A stretch of DNA of 64,000 nt from Candidatus Brachythrix odensensis (GTDB lineage Bacteria > Chloroflexota > Anaerolineae > J036 > Brachytrichaceae): NCBI GenBank assembly GCA_016714465.1, contig JADKDT010000001.1, positions 62,001 to 126,000 of the forward strand. The letters run 5' to 3'. Both the position numbers and the translations under genes were made by a program. A model generated the notes under the pieces. It did not search any database, was not told the DNA's origin, and saw only the letters and a list, made by a program, of their open reading frames with translations. Positions 20,201-28,607 of the stretch are shown here, piece after piece (the stretch's first letter is position 1; every line of letters begins with the position of its first letter).

Positions 20201-22214
20201 CATTTCGGGCCTGAGCGGCTACGCATATCGCGACAACAATGACAACGGCCAGCGCGATGAGGGCACGAGCGTGTATGTGGGGGTCTCCACCGTCATCACG
20301 CTCTATGGCCAGACCAGCCTGGGCCAGTTGGTCACCCGCACCGCGGCGACCGACAGCTACGGCTTCTACTTCTTCAACGACCTGATCACCGGCACCTATA
20401 GCCTGTCCGAGACGCAGCCCGGAATCTACCTGGACGGGATTGACAGCCCAGGCAGCCTGGGCGGCGCGCTGGACGTCAACGACCAGTTCGACGGCATCGT
20501 CTTCCAGCCGGGCCAATACGGCGGGGAGTACAACTTTGGCGAGCTGAGCCCGGCGGCCCTCACCGGCATCGTCTACTGGGACATCAACAACGACGGGCAG
20601 CATCAGGGCGGCGAGACGGGCATCAGCGGGGCCACGGTGGTGGTCAGCGGCACCGACGATCTGAATCAACGGGTGCGGATCACCACGACCACCGGGGGCG
20701 GCGGCACGTTCAGCGTGTCGGATCTGCGGCCCGGCACGTACAGCCTGGTTGAGCTGCAGCCGGGGAACTACACCGATGGCATCGACACGCCGGGCAACTA
20801 CGGCGGCGCCTCGGACGGCCTCGACAGCATCAACGGCATCGGGCTGATTCCCGGCGCCTACGCCACGGGCTATCTCTTTGGCGAAAGGCAGATCGGGCTG
20901 ACCGGCTATGTCTATCGCGACCTCAACAACGATGGCGGGCGGAATAGCGGGACCGAATACGGCATTCAAGACGCGCTCATTGCCCTGAACGGGACGACGG
21001 CCCTGGGCGATCCGGTCAATCGCAACACCCTGACCAACTTGTATGGGTTCTACACGTTTGGCGACCTGGCCGCCGGGACGTATCGCGTTGTCGAATACCA
21101 GCCGGCCGGTTTCTTTGACGGCAAGGAAGGCCTGGGCTCGCTGGGCGGGTTGGCGGGACCGGACGTCTTCACGGTCACCTATGGCGCCGGCCAATACGGC
21201 TCGGAATACAACTTTGGCGAGCTGCCTCCGGCCACGCTGGGCGGCCAGGTGTATCTCGATATCAACAACGACGGCGCGCGCCAGATCAACGAGCCCGGTC
21301 TGCCCGTCGTCGACCTCGGGCTGACCGGGTCCGACGATCTGGGCGCGGCGGTCCTGCGCGCGGCGCAGACCGATGGGAGTGGCTACTATGCGTTCGGCGG
21401 GCTGCGGCCGGGCGTCTACACCATCACCGAGATTCAGCCCGGCGGCTATACCGACGGCCAGGACACGCTCGGCACGCTGGGCGGCGGGATCGTGCCGTCC
21501 GACACGTTTACCGGAATCGTGTTGAGCGCGGGCGGCTATGGTTCAAGCTACAACTACGGCGAAACCCAGACCGGGCTGGGCGGGTTTGTCTACGTCGACG
21601 CCAACGGCGACGCCGCGCGCGGGGAATTCGAGGGGATCCTTTCCGGGGTGACGCTCATCCTGACCGGCACGCCAACCGGCGGAGATCCGATCACCCGCAC
21701 CGCCCAGACCGACAGCTACGGCTTCTACAGCTTTGGCGACCTGGGCGCGGGCGACTATCGCATCCGCGAAATCCCGCCGCCGAACTATCTCGATGGCCTG
21801 GACGCGGCGGGGACCCTGGGCGGCGCGCCAGGCCCGCTCGGGCAGGACTACATCGACGTTGTCTACGCCGGCGGCGTGTTCGGCACGAACTACAACTTCG
21901 GCGAATTCCCGCCCAACACGCTGCGCGGCTACGTGTTCTTCGACATTATCGACAACGGGATGTATGACCGGCCGTACTGCTTCGAGGCGCCGTTCTGCCA
22001 GAACGCCAACCACAGCCCGGAGGTCGGGATCGCGGATGGGGTCAAGATCGTGCTCACCGGGCGCAACGATCTGAGCGAGACTATCTGGACGACGGACACG
22101 ACCAATACCGCCGGAGCGTTACACTTCGCCCTGCTGCGCCCGGGCGTACACGCTGACCGAGATTCAGCGCGACGTCGATGTGGACGGGCTGGACATCGCC
22201 ATCAACGCGCCTGA
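14295..22214 (+). CDS. Giant SdrD_B-repeat surface protein, copy B, fragment 1 (N-terminus, beta-helix, about 18 modules)
   Basis: The N-terminus is a clear signal peptide (MRKLIRALLATSCGLFACLA, cleavage near ARA-DT at 27). Next comes a CSLREA-type motif (CTLRAAIQEAN, residues 55-65) and a Gly/Asn-rich right-handed beta-helix to about residue 440. About 18 SdrD_B-like modules follow, each ending in a YNFGE-like motif. Two bases are missing near 22145 relative to copy A (RPGSYTLTEI expected), so the last 23 or so residues are out of frame and the gene continues at 22180. Corrected, the whole gene (14295-26573) would encode about 4,090 residues, a very large surface adhesin or stalk. Its ligand is unknown. 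Confidence 0.88.
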   Translation: MRKLIRALLATSCGLFACLALAGAARADTYPVNDPSDLPDAATGNGVCATAAGTCTLRAAIQEANAHAGPDTVTIPAGTYLLTRTGQFEANAATGDLDLRETITIAGAGRDLTFVDGNLTDRVFDVFASPSNTPMTATLTGLTMRRGGSVGTGCGMDVNGSQTRVFLSQVDIRNGACLSSFGYGGIYFNNAFRLSLDDVILDNNAGYYGGGVYQNNGSVFISGTLISNNTSQNGGGGGNFQYGFVSINRSAIVNNRSSNVGGGVYLYYATGGGITGTTIAGNSSSSSGGGLYFYYANPVGFSWNTIARNTSAGSGGGVYNSYGTLTMRGTLIGANTAAASGPDAFCYGSLVSTGNSLIGNVTQCAGSYYYSAGTGDIVNVNPGVGAVLSQSGTRVVPLVYASRAIDAGGAGCPALDQRNQPRPADGNADGSAICDIGAYERQGPDELSLAGNVYADTDLSGAWNPGVEPGVPGITITLSDLGGGQIVTSTTSSDGSFAFGALTTGTFVMREYQPAAYDDGVDGLGTAGGVLGDDVMTVSLVSATPALSYTFGEYPFAVVSGTVYGDYNGNGAFDPSTESGIYNVTIELAGTTARGQPLSLAVNTDSNGRFTFFPVPPGIYTMTETQPGSYFDGEEGLGTAGGLVTGPAPAFDVIANIPVTYGMPVTGYLFGELNPRTISALVYADLNGSGAYEYIEEGISGEAVQLTGVSYRGVVYSVTILTDFYGGAGFSGLAPGIYTLTETQPEAWADGLDVATGSGMAGNDIVTGITVTGTTQTGGATFGELVPGISGLVYVDANANGVYGSETGIVGVTVWMSGLTDAGAGVWMTTTSDAQGRFFFSPPPTGTYALSEQQPPQYLDGFEQVGPGGGITGAIGVDTIASIIYTPTTPDGRPVAAAGNTFAEVVPSSIEGFTFVDSDNNQNLSYYGSCPASCDAPIYGVTIVITGVNDAGQSVWMTTTTTTGTIQYSSYIGARYVFTPLRPGVYSVIEQQPAGFNNGPMEAGYPYPQVGVNRFDVITLTPGLQGGLYNFGEYPPALGGYVYRDTNNDGIFQRYASYPNNESGLSSVGITLTFQTITGAVGIRTTQSDSYGRYAFTGLVTGVYTISELQPSSYADGREGIPELPATVSNDMYAGIAYTPGIPGGGFNFGELFASSINVIVYFDRNANGANDEIDFNLYNITVTLTGTTDVGNTVGPVVLNSGLYGYGVVFNNLGPGTYSLIETQPTGGYTDGPSIIGNYFGGIPGVNRIDAITIITPGTSAWGYGFTELKTGISGFLYQDANNNRFHDTSETSYPSFPPHTAALSSTDGGSLFTTTLVSYDGFYVFSGIPAGTYQMTATQASALLDSFEQPGTINGVASGFSGTLFTDIISGIVYPAGGIGVNYNFADLPVSHIRGTVYQDLNANGLFDNNNYPYETGMRYVSVTLTGLDDVGASVALTRITDVSGGYDFEILRPGLYTVTEIQPVGFADGSEQNGYPAPARLANDSFQGITITTAGSNLTGFLFGELLNGLYGYVFRDGNNDGANFSYLDNGISNVPIVLSGTTIFGQPVFSATTTDYSGRFVFNRLVTGTYVLSETQPATYLDGIDTAGSLGGVVSTIGNNVDLISSIPITEASYGKDYLFGELQPAVVNGYVFLDLNGDGIKAISEPGVLSATLTLSGTNDRGQQVIAVTYTNASGLFTFGNVRPGTYTLSETQPSGYLDGLDRNPSNVLGVINDVFEGILVSPGYTYGQYQFGESGSFLSGFVYGDKNNDGIRGSGELGIGSVTIYLTGTRSDNGATVGRVAQTDSAGVWQFVNVLNGVYTLTEIQPAGWFDGRETLGLGAGGVITGNDRFFSVTMTGPGGTNYNFGEIGPSIVAGNVHFDKNDNGTRDPDDPGIGGVILNLRGSDYVSAPIWMTTTTTAINGAYAFTNVRSGVYTITEVQPAGYLDGKDKVGCCGGGALGNDAIYSVALKGEDYVAFYDFGERISGLSGYAYRDNNDNGQRDEGTSVYVGVSTVITLYGQTSLGQLVTRTAATDSYGFYFFNDLITGTYSLSETQPGIYLDGIDSPGSLGGALDVNDQFDGIVFQPGQYGGEYNFGELSPAALTGIVYWDINNDGQHQGGETGISGATVVVSGTDDLNQRVRITTTTGGGGTFSVSDLRPGTYSLVELQPGNYTDGIDTPGNYGGASDGLDSINGIGLIPGAYATGYLFGERQIGLTGYVYRDLNNDGGRNSGTEYGIQDALIALNGTTALGDPVNRNTLTNLYGFYTFGDLAAGTYRVVEYQPAGFFDGKEGLGSLGGLAGPDVFTVTYGAGQYGSEYNFGELPPATLGGQVYLDINNDGARQINEPGLPVVDLGLTGSDDLGAAVLRAAQTDGSGYYAFGGLRPGVYTITEIQPGGYTDGQDTLGTLGGGIVPSDTFTGIVLSAGGYGSSYNYGETQTGLGGFVYVDANGDAARGEFEGILSGVTLILTGTPTGGDPITRTAQTDSYGFYSFGDLGAGDYRIREIPPPNYLDGLDAAGTLGGAPGPLGQDYIDVVYAGGVFGTNYNFGEFPPNTLRGYVFFDIIDNGMYDRPYCFEAPFCQNANHSPEVGIADGVKIVLTGRNDLSETIWTTDTTNTAGALHFALLRPGVHADRDSARRRCGRAGHRHQRA

Positions 22215-22956
22215 GGCCAGCGTCACCAACGATCAGGTCCGGGCCATCTCCGTGACAATCGGTCAGACCAAGGGCGCGCTGTTTGGTGAAAAGCCCAGCA
22301 TCACCGGCTACGTCTACCGGGATGACAACGACAACGGCGCGCATGAGCCGAATGTCCCAACCTTCTGCAACTCGCCTGAGCTGGGGCTCAGCGGGGTCGG
22401 GCTGCAGCTCACCGGGGTCGATGTCTACAACCGAAACGTCAGCCTGAACGCCACCTCCTTCACGCCCGTCAATCCGGTGCTCAATCACTGTTATGACGGC
22501 TACTTCTACTGGGGCGGCCTGGTGACCGGGACGTATGCCATCCTCGAAACCCAGCCCGTTGGCTATCTCGACGGCCGGGAAACCGTGGGCACGGGCGGCG
22601 GCCTGACCACCACCAACGACATCATCTCGCGCATCGTCTTCACGCCCGGCGTGGTCATCACCGGCTATGCGTTTGGCGAGCAGCGCAACATCATCGCCGG
22701 CAATGTCTACCTCGATGGAAACGGCAATGGCGTGCGGGAAAGCAATGAAAGCAGCCTTGACGCGCCCGCCACGATCGTGCTGAGCGGGATCAACAATCTT
22801 GGCCAGGCTGTGCTGATGACGGTGACGAGTTCCGGGCCGTATCAGTTCACCGGGCTGCGGCGCGGGACTACACCCTCACCGAAATCCAGCCCGCCGGGGC
22901 ATCTGATGGCGCCGAACAGTTGGCATCGGCGCGGGCGGCGCGTATGGAGCCAATGA
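22180..22956 (+). CDS. Giant surface protein, copy B, fragment 2 (SdrD_B modules)
   Basis: Continuation of 14295-22214. It encodes modules ending LFGEKPSIT and YAFGEQRNI and part of the next. The frame is lost near 22864 (one base missing, LRPGTYTLTEIQPAG expected). A second base is missing near 22921 (CAGTTGGCATC instead of a GGGC run), after which the frame of 23018-25306 takes over. Residues after about 228 of this fragment are not real. The module order equals that of copy A at 1200-1990. Confidence 0.8.
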   Translation: MDGLDIAINAPEASVTNDQVRAISVTIGQTKGALFGEKPSITGYVYRDDNDNGAHEPNVPTFCNSPELGLSGVGLQLTGVDVYNRNVSLNATSFTPVNPVLNHCYDGYFYWGGLVTGTYAILETQPVGYLDGRETVGTGGGLTTTNDIISRIVFTPGVVITGYAFGEQRNIIAGNVYLDGNGNGVRESNESSLDAPATIVLSGINNLGQAVLMTVTSSGPYQFTGLRRGTTPSPKSSPPGHLMAPNSWHRRGRRVWSQ

Positions 22957-23017
22957 TCAGTTTGTCAATCTGATCCTGGCGCCTGGCGCCTACGCCACCG
23001 ACTACAACTTCGGAGAA

Positions 23018-25306
23018 TTGATCAACGCCAGCGTGGGCGGCCGGGTCGCGTATGTGTGGTACGTCAACCAGAGCGCGGACTACGGAACCGGGCTGGTCAG
23101 CGAAACGATCCGGCTCAACGGCGCGCCCCTGGCCGGCGGGAGCATCGTGCTGACCACGAGCACCGATACCAGCGGCTACTACCGCTTTCTGGGCCTGGCG
23201 CCCGGGACCTATACCGTCACCCACGTCTCGTTCCCCCTGGGCTACCGCGACTTCGGCGTCTCTGTCTGCCACGCGCAGGCGGCCGCCCAGGGTCGCTCGA
23301 TTGGAGGCATTCCACTGCAATATGGCTCGAGCGCCCCTTATTGCGACTTCAAACTCGGCCCGACCCTGACCGGCATCGTGTTTGCCGATGACAGCGCCAA
23401 CGCCGCGAAGGATCCGGGCGAATACGGCCTGTATGGCGTGGGGGTGAGTCTGTATGGCGTTCTGTCCAACGATCTGCCGACGACGCGAAGCGTCAGCACC
23501 GACTCCAACGGTTTCTTCGCCTTTGGCGGATTGCTGACCGGGACCTACCGGCTGGTGGAGGCCCAACCCGCCAACTACTATGACGGCGCCGATGTGGCTG
23601 GCAGCCTGGGTGGTTTGACCGGCACGGCGGCGCTCGCCGCCCAGCCGGCCTGGTCAACGCCCATCACCAATGACATCATCGCCGGCATCGTTTACACCCC
23701 GAACGCGCTCGGCCAGAACTATCTGTTCGCCGAACTTCGGCCGGCCCAGTTGCGCGGGAACGTCTACTACGACAAGGACGACAGCGCGACGTTCACGCCG
23801 CCCCTGGCAGGCCTGGACGAAGTGATCTACCCGGTCCGGGTGACGCTGGACGGCATCGACGACCTGGGCGCGGGCGTATACATGACAAATGCCAATGACT
23901 ATGGCAGTTACAGCTTCACGGGTCTGCGGCCGGGTTTCTACACCCTGACCGAGACCCAGCCGCCCACCTTCACCGACTGGGTTGACAACGTGGGCTCAGA
24001 GGGCGGGCTGCTCGGCAACGACCAATTCCGCTTCATCAACCTGACCTGGGGGGATGACGGCAAGGACTACAACTTCGGCGAGCGCAAGTACGGCCTCATC
24101 GGCACGGTCTTCAAGGATCGAAATAACAACGGCGTCTTTGAGCCTTATCCGCCGGTAACAGAGTCGGGAATCGAAGGGGCGATCGTCTGGCTGACGGGCA
24201 CAACGACGCTCGGCAACCCCGTGCTGATGACATTCACCACCGAATCCGGCGGCGCCTTCAACTTCCCGGACCTGCAGCCGGGGATCTACACCCTGAGCGA
24301 GACCCAGCCGGCCGGCTATGCCGACGGTTTGGACGCCCTTGGCACGTTGGGCGGCCTGCTGTCCAACGACCGCGTCACCGGCATCGTCATTGGGGATCAC
24401 TCGTTCGGCCTGGGCTACACCTTTGGCGAACTCCCGCCCAGCACGTTGTCGGGCTACGTCTACGTCGATGCCAGCAATGACGGCTATCGCGGCGGATTCG
24501 GCGAACCCGGGATCTCCGGTGTCACGATCACCCTGCAGGGCCAGAATACGCTGGGCGACCCCGTGCTGATGGTCACCCGCACGAACGGGCTCGGTTACTA
24601 CATCTTCCGCGGGATTCCCAACGGCAGCTATTCGCTGCTCGAGACCCAGCCCAACTTCGTCGATGGCATCGACCGGGCCGGCAGCGGGGCGGGCGGGGTC
24701 GCCCTGGACGATCTCATCGTCGGGATCGGCTTCAACATGATCGTCGACGCCCAGGAATACAACTTTGGCGAACGGCCGTCCGCACTCTCTGGACACGTGT
24801 TCTGGGATGAGAACGGGAACGGCACGCGCGAGATCACCGAGACCGGGCTGAGCCCGGCCACGCTTCAACTGCGCGGCACCGACTTCAACAGCCAGCCGGT
24901 CAACAAGACGACCAAGACGACCTTCGAGGGCTACTATGCCTTCGAGGCCCTGCCCGGGACCTACTGGATTCAAGAAGTACAACCGTTTGGCTACCTCAAT
25001 GGGGCCGCCCTGCCCGGCACGCTGGGCGGCGTGATCTCGGGGGCCAACGTCATCACCAACATCGTGGTCGGCATTGGCGGGGCCGGCTCGGACTATGACT
25101 TCGCCGAGGTCGCCCCAACCGCCGTCGACATGGCCGGGGCGATGGGCCTCGATCTGGCCTTCCTGCAGAGCGCCTCGATGCAGACCGACCTGGTCAACAA
25201 GGCCGGCGTCGGACTCCCGCCACCCGGGTCCACCACCCTGGCCGGCTTCCCGACCAGCGGGCCGAGCTTCGCCTATCTCGGCACGGGCAACATGCTCTTT
25301 CGCTGA
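23018..25306 (+). CDS. Giant surface protein, copy B, fragment 3 (SdrD_B modules)
   Basis: Carries the modules ending LINA, LGPTL, FAELRPA, FGERKYG, FGELPPS, FGERPSA and FAEVAPT, and the start of the anchor-L-like region (MAGAMGLDLAFLQSASMQTD). All correspond to copy A 2080-4330. An extra T near 25303 (ATGCTCTTTCGC against ATGCTCTTCGCC in copy A) ends the frame early. The true continuation is 25074-26573. The start at 23018 is only the first ATG in this frame, not a biological start. Confidence 0.82.
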   Translation: MINASVGGRVAYVWYVNQSADYGTGLVSETIRLNGAPLAGGSIVLTTSTDTSGYYRFLGLAPGTYTVTHVSFPLGYRDFGVSVCHAQAAAQGRSIGGIPLQYGSSAPYCDFKLGPTLTGIVFADDSANAAKDPGEYGLYGVGVSLYGVLSNDLPTTRSVSTDSNGFFAFGGLLTGTYRLVEAQPANYYDGADVAGSLGGLTGTAALAAQPAWSTPITNDIIAGIVYTPNALGQNYLFAELRPAQLRGNVYYDKDDSATFTPPLAGLDEVIYPVRVTLDGIDDLGAGVYMTNANDYGSYSFTGLRPGFYTLTETQPPTFTDWVDNVGSEGGLLGNDQFRFINLTWGDDGKDYNFGERKYGLIGTVFKDRNNNGVFEPYPPVTESGIEGAIVWLTGTTTLGNPVLMTFTTESGGAFNFPDLQPGIYTLSETQPAGYADGLDALGTLGGLLSNDRVTGIVIGDHSFGLGYTFGELPPSTLSGYVYVDASNDGYRGGFGEPGISGVTITLQGQNTLGDPVLMVTRTNGLGYYIFRGIPNGSYSLLETQPNFVDGIDRAGSGAGGVALDDLIVGIGFNMIVDAQEYNFGERPSALSGHVFWDENGNGTREITETGLSPATLQLRGTDFNSQPVNKTTKTTFEGYYAFEALPGTYWIQEVQPFGYLNGAALPGTLGGVISGANVITNIVVGIGGAGSDYDFAEVAPTAVDMAGAMGLDLAFLQSASMQTDLVNKAGVGLPPPGSTTLAGFPTSGPSFAYLGTGNMLFR

Positions 25307-26573
25307 TCAATCGAACTCCGGGCCGAACACCTTCGGGTTGGGGGACTACGCCCGGCTGGCCCTGACCTTCACCGTGCCGACGACGGCGACCTGCATGTCG
25401 ATGGACTTCGCCTTCTTCTCGGAGGAGTTCCCCGAGTTCGTCGGCTCGCAGTTCAACGACTACTTCGACGCCTTTGTTGACGGGCAGCCGATTGCCCGCG
25501 ACCAGAACGGGAATCGGATCAGCATCAACTCGGTGTTCGGGGCGACCCCAGGAAACGCGGCCGGGACGACCTACGACGCGGCGACGCCGCGGCTGCGGTC
25601 ACGGGCGGCGCTGACGCCCGGGGCGACCAGCGTCATCACCTTCTTCGTGACGGATGTGAGCGACACGGCCTATGACAGCGCGGTCTTCATCGACAAGTTC
25701 ACCTTTGGCCGGCCGGAGGGCGAGGCCTGCGTGCCGGGGGCCAACCTGCCGGTCGGGGTTGTGCTGACCAAGACCGTTGGACCTTGGCCGGAGGTTGGCA
25801 ATCCGGTCTGCGCGCTGAGCGACGCCATCACCGTGACGACCGGGACCGAGGTCGCCTACTGCTACCGGGCGACAAATTCTGGCGAATACACTCTGACCAC
25901 CCATACGCTGGTCGACAGCGCCTTTGGCCCGCTCTTCAGCCAGATGCCGCAGGAGTTGCTGCCGGGCGAGACGTTTGAGTACATCACCAGCCGGGTGGAG
26001 ACCCAGACGACGGTCAGTGTCGGCACCTGGACGGGCTACTACAGCGCGACCTTCGCGGCCGCGTCGACCGACGTAACGACGGTCACCATCCCCGGTCCGA
26101 TCATCACGCCGACCCCATCGCCGGGGAGCGCGGCGCTGATGGTGATGCCGGGCAGCGCGCAGACCTACATCACCCAGCCGATCACGGTGGCGGTGATGAT
26201 CTCGGGCGTGGCCAATCTGGGCGGCTACGAGGTCGCCCTGCGCTTCGATCCGAACCAGGTGACGGCGACCAACGTGACGCAAGGCAGCTTCCTGACCACG
26301 ACCGGGCGCTCGATGATCGCCGTGCCGACCCAGATCGGGCCGAACTACCTGCGCTTTGGGGCGAGCACGATTGGCGCCGCGGCCGGCCCGAGCGGGAGCG
26401 GCGCGTTGGCCTGGGTGCGGATCGAGCCGCGCGGGGTCGGCTCGGCCACGCTCACGCTCAGCAATACGCTCGCGACCAACATCAGCGGGCTGACGATCAG
26501 CCTGACCAACCAGGGCGGACAGCTCTACGTGATTCATCCCGGCTCGGCGTATCTGCCGCGCGTGCTGCGCTAG
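25074..26573 (+). CDS. Giant surface protein, copy B, fragment 4: anchor-L-like + cohesin-like, ends YLPRVLR
   Basis: Only the part after about nt 25303 is the real frame. It contains the choice-of-anchor-L-like domain (MDFAFFSEEFPEFVGSQFND, DAFVDGQPIARDQNGN) uninterrupted, then a cysteine-containing domain (VCALSDAITV, VAYCYRATNSGEY). The final cohesin-like domain (VAVMISGVANLGGYEVALRF onward) ends in YLPRVLR. This intact version is the reference for repairing copy A fragments 2 and 3. Its role is presumably docking or anchoring at the cell surface; the binding partner is not known from sequence. Confidence 0.85.
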   Translation: MAGPARTMTSPRSPQPPSTWPGRWASIWPSCRAPRCRPTWSTRPASDSRHPGPPPWPASRPAGRASPISARATCSFADQSNSGPNTFGLGDYARLALTFTVPTTATCMSMDFAFFSEEFPEFVGSQFNDYFDAFVDGQPIARDQNGNRISINSVFGATPGNAAGTTYDAATPRLRSRAALTPGATSVITFFVTDVSDTAYDSAVFIDKFTFGRPEGEACVPGANLPVGVVLTKTVGPWPEVGNPVCALSDAITVTTGTEVAYCYRATNSGEYTLTTHTLVDSAFGPLFSQMPQELLPGETFEYITSRVETQTTVSVGTWTGYYSATFAAASTDVTTVTIPGPIITPTPSPGSAALMVMPGSAQTYITQPITVAVMISGVANLGGYEVALRFDPNQVTATNVTQGSFLTTTGRSMIAVPTQIGPNYLRFGASTIGAAAGPSGSGALAWVRIEPRGVGSATLTLSNTLATNISGLTISLTNQGGQLYVIHPGSAYLPRVLR

Positions 26574-26581
26574 GCGCATTT

Positions 26582-26639
26582 CTTTGGGGAAGACATCCCC
26601 GCCCCGGCGTACGCCGGGGCGGGGATGTCTTCCCCAAAG
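26582..26639. terminator. Perfect 29-bp palindromic hairpin between cassette genes B1 and B2
   Basis: Arms 26582-26610 and 26611-26639 form one uninterrupted palindrome centred on GTAC. It sits at the same place as the 21-bp hairpin at 5626-5670 in copy A, but no stem sequence is shared apart from the C-rich top. No T-tract follows. It is the longest hairpin in the window. Confidence 0.78.
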
Positions 26640-26657
26640 CGAATACTGAAGAAGACG

Positions 26658-28607
26658 ATGAAACAAGTCACCCATCACCTTTTGACCGGCGCCGGCGCGG
26701 CCCGCGTGCTGCTGGCCGCGGCCCTGATGGCAGGGTCATTCGCATCGACTGCCCAACCAGATCCGGCGCCGCCCACTCGGGCCGAGCCCGCCTCGCCGTT
26801 GGCCGCGGCCACCGCGACCCCCCGCCTCATCCAGCGCATCCTGGCAGACGAGTTCGAGGCTCAGCCGGCCGAGAGTGGCGACAAGGGAGAAATGCCAACC
26901 TTTCCCGACGAGGCGGCCGCGTATCGGCGCCTTTCTCTGCAAAACGAAAAAGGCGAGATCCCGCCCGATGCGCCCGGGAAAGCGAAATCGCTCTATGAGA
27001 TGGCCCGTGAGCGCACGCTGCTTTCGCCTTCGCGCCAGGTCGGAGGGATCAGCCCGGGCGCCTGGACATATGAGGGGCCGGACAACGTCGGCGGGCGAAT
27101 CCGGGCAATCGCCCTTCCAGGTTCCAATTCCAGCCAGCTCCTTCTTGGCGCGGCAGGGGGCGGAATCTGGCTCAGCAGCAATTCCGGAGCAACCTGGGCG
27201 GCGGTCTCTGACTTTCTCTCCAATATCGCCGTGAATGCGATGGTCGCGCATCCCACCCAGGGAAACGTCGTCTACGCGGGAACGGGAGAGGGTTTCTACA
27301 ACGGGCATGGGCAGCGGGGTGACGGAATCTTCAAGTCCGTCGATGCGGGCCAGACCTGGACGCACATGCCCGGCACCGGTATCGCCACTTCGCCGGATTA
27401 TTCCTACGTCAACCGGCTCGCGATGCCCGCCGACGGCTCATCCATTCTGGCTGCGACGCAAACCGGCCTCTGGCGCACCGTGAACGACGGGGGCAATTGG
27501 TCCAGGCGGATCAATGGGCCGGACTTCCTTGATGTCAAGACCCACCCCACGGTGATTACAGCGGCGCTTGCCAGTTCATATGCCGGCGCCTGGTACTCGA
27601 CTGACGCAGGCGAGTACTGGAACGCGTCGATCTTCACCCCGGCCTTGCCCGCCAAGGGAGTACTAAGCTCGTCCTGGAATCGCGTTGAAGTCGCATTTGC
27701 GCCCGGCAATCCGATGATTGCGTACGCCTCCGCCCAAAACAACAAGGGCCAGCTGTACAAGAGCACGGATGGCGGCTACAGTTTTTCGCTGGTCAACAAC
27801 GGTTCCTTCTATCTTGGCGACCAGGGCTGGTATGGCAACACGATCTGGGTCAATCCAACCAACTCGAATGAACTCATCCTGGGTGGTGTGGATCTGTATC
27901 GAAGCACCAACGGCGGCGTGAGCATCAGCAAGATCTCCGACTGGAGCAACTATCAGGTGTATGGCACTACCGCCCATGCAGACCATCACGTGATTGTCTC
28001 GCCGCGCGACTATGACGGGGTAATCACCAAGACAATCTGGATTGGCAACGACGGCGGACTATTTCGCGTCGACGACATCAACAGCATCAACCTGGGAATC
28101 ACCCACCTGACTGATGCCGGCTACACGCACGTTGAGGGTCCTGGCATAACGCAATACTATGGCGTCGCGGTGGGCAATGGCGGGGGCACGCTTCGCCTTG
28201 TGGGCGGAACGCAGGACAATGGCACGCTTGTCAAGATCGGCCCGCTTGCCTGGAAGCAATACTATGGCGGCGACGGCGGATATGTCGCCGTTGACCCGAC
28301 CAACTCAAACTACGTCTACGGCGAGTATGTGAACCTCAAGATCGTCCGCTCAAAGACGGCGGCGCGAGCGAGGCCTCGCCGATCGACAAAAGCTCGAATG
28401 TTCCCGGCATCGGAGAGCTTACCGAGTCTCGAACCAGTAATGCCCTCTTCATTGCGCCCTTCATCCTGGATCCAAACAACTCCAACACGATGCTTGCAGG
28501 CGGCGCCTCGCTCTGGCGCAGCACGGATGTTCGCAGCGCGTGGACTTGGCCATCGTGGTCGGCGATCAAGCCGCCGATCGCCAATACAGGGTCGTTTACA
28601 CCGCTGA
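26658..28607 (+). CDS. Secreted multidomain protein, copy B, fragment 1: BNR/sortilin-like propeller
   Basis: The start at ATG 26658 (MKQVTHHLLTGAGAARVLLA) parallels copy A. An upstream ATG at 26625 falls within the hairpin and is not preferred. The signal peptide is followed by a propeptide-like helix (PRLIQRILADEFEAQP, conserved in copy A) and Asp-box propeller repeats (SVDAGQTW, STDGGYSF). A base is missing near 28353 (CGCTCAAAGACGG against CGGTCACGCGACGG in copy A), so the tail after that is out of frame. The protein continues in 28490-30649. Confidence 0.85.
   Translation: MKQVTHHLLTGAGAARVLLAAALMAGSFASTAQPDPAPPTRAEPASPLAAATATPRLIQRILADEFEAQPAESGDKGEMPTFPDEAAAYRRLSLQNEKGEIPPDAPGKAKSLYEMARERTLLSPSRQVGGISPGAWTYEGPDNVGGRIRAIALPGSNSSQLLLGAAGGGIWLSSNSGATWAAVSDFLSNIAVNAMVAHPTQGNVVYAGTGEGFYNGHGQRGDGIFKSVDAGQTWTHMPGTGIATSPDYSYVNRLAMPADGSSILAATQTGLWRTVNDGGNWSRRINGPDFLDVKTHPTVITAALASSYAGAWYSTDAGEYWNASIFTPALPAKGVLSSSWNRVEVAFAPGNPMIAYASAQNNKGQLYKSTDGGYSFSLVNNGSFYLGDQGWYGNTIWVNPTNSNELILGGVDLYRSTNGGVSISKISDWSNYQVYGTTAHADHHVIVSPRDYDGVITKTIWIGNDGGLFRVDDINSINLGITHLTDAGYTHVEGPGITQYYGVAVGNGGGTLRLVGGTQDNGTLVKIGPLAWKQYYGGDGGYVAVDPTNSNYVYGEYVNLKIVRSKTAARARPRRSTKARMFPASESLPSLEPVMPSSLRPSSWIQTTPTRCLQAAPRSGAARMFAARGLGHRGRRSSRRSPIQGRLHR

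Noticed and set aside
16662..21194. 1,510-codon open frame on the minus strand
   Set aside because: It lies wholly antisense to the SdrD_B modules. High GC and periodic codon use keep the opposite frame open. The protein has no domain and consists of Ala/Gly/Val/Arg-rich filler with repeats mirroring the modules.
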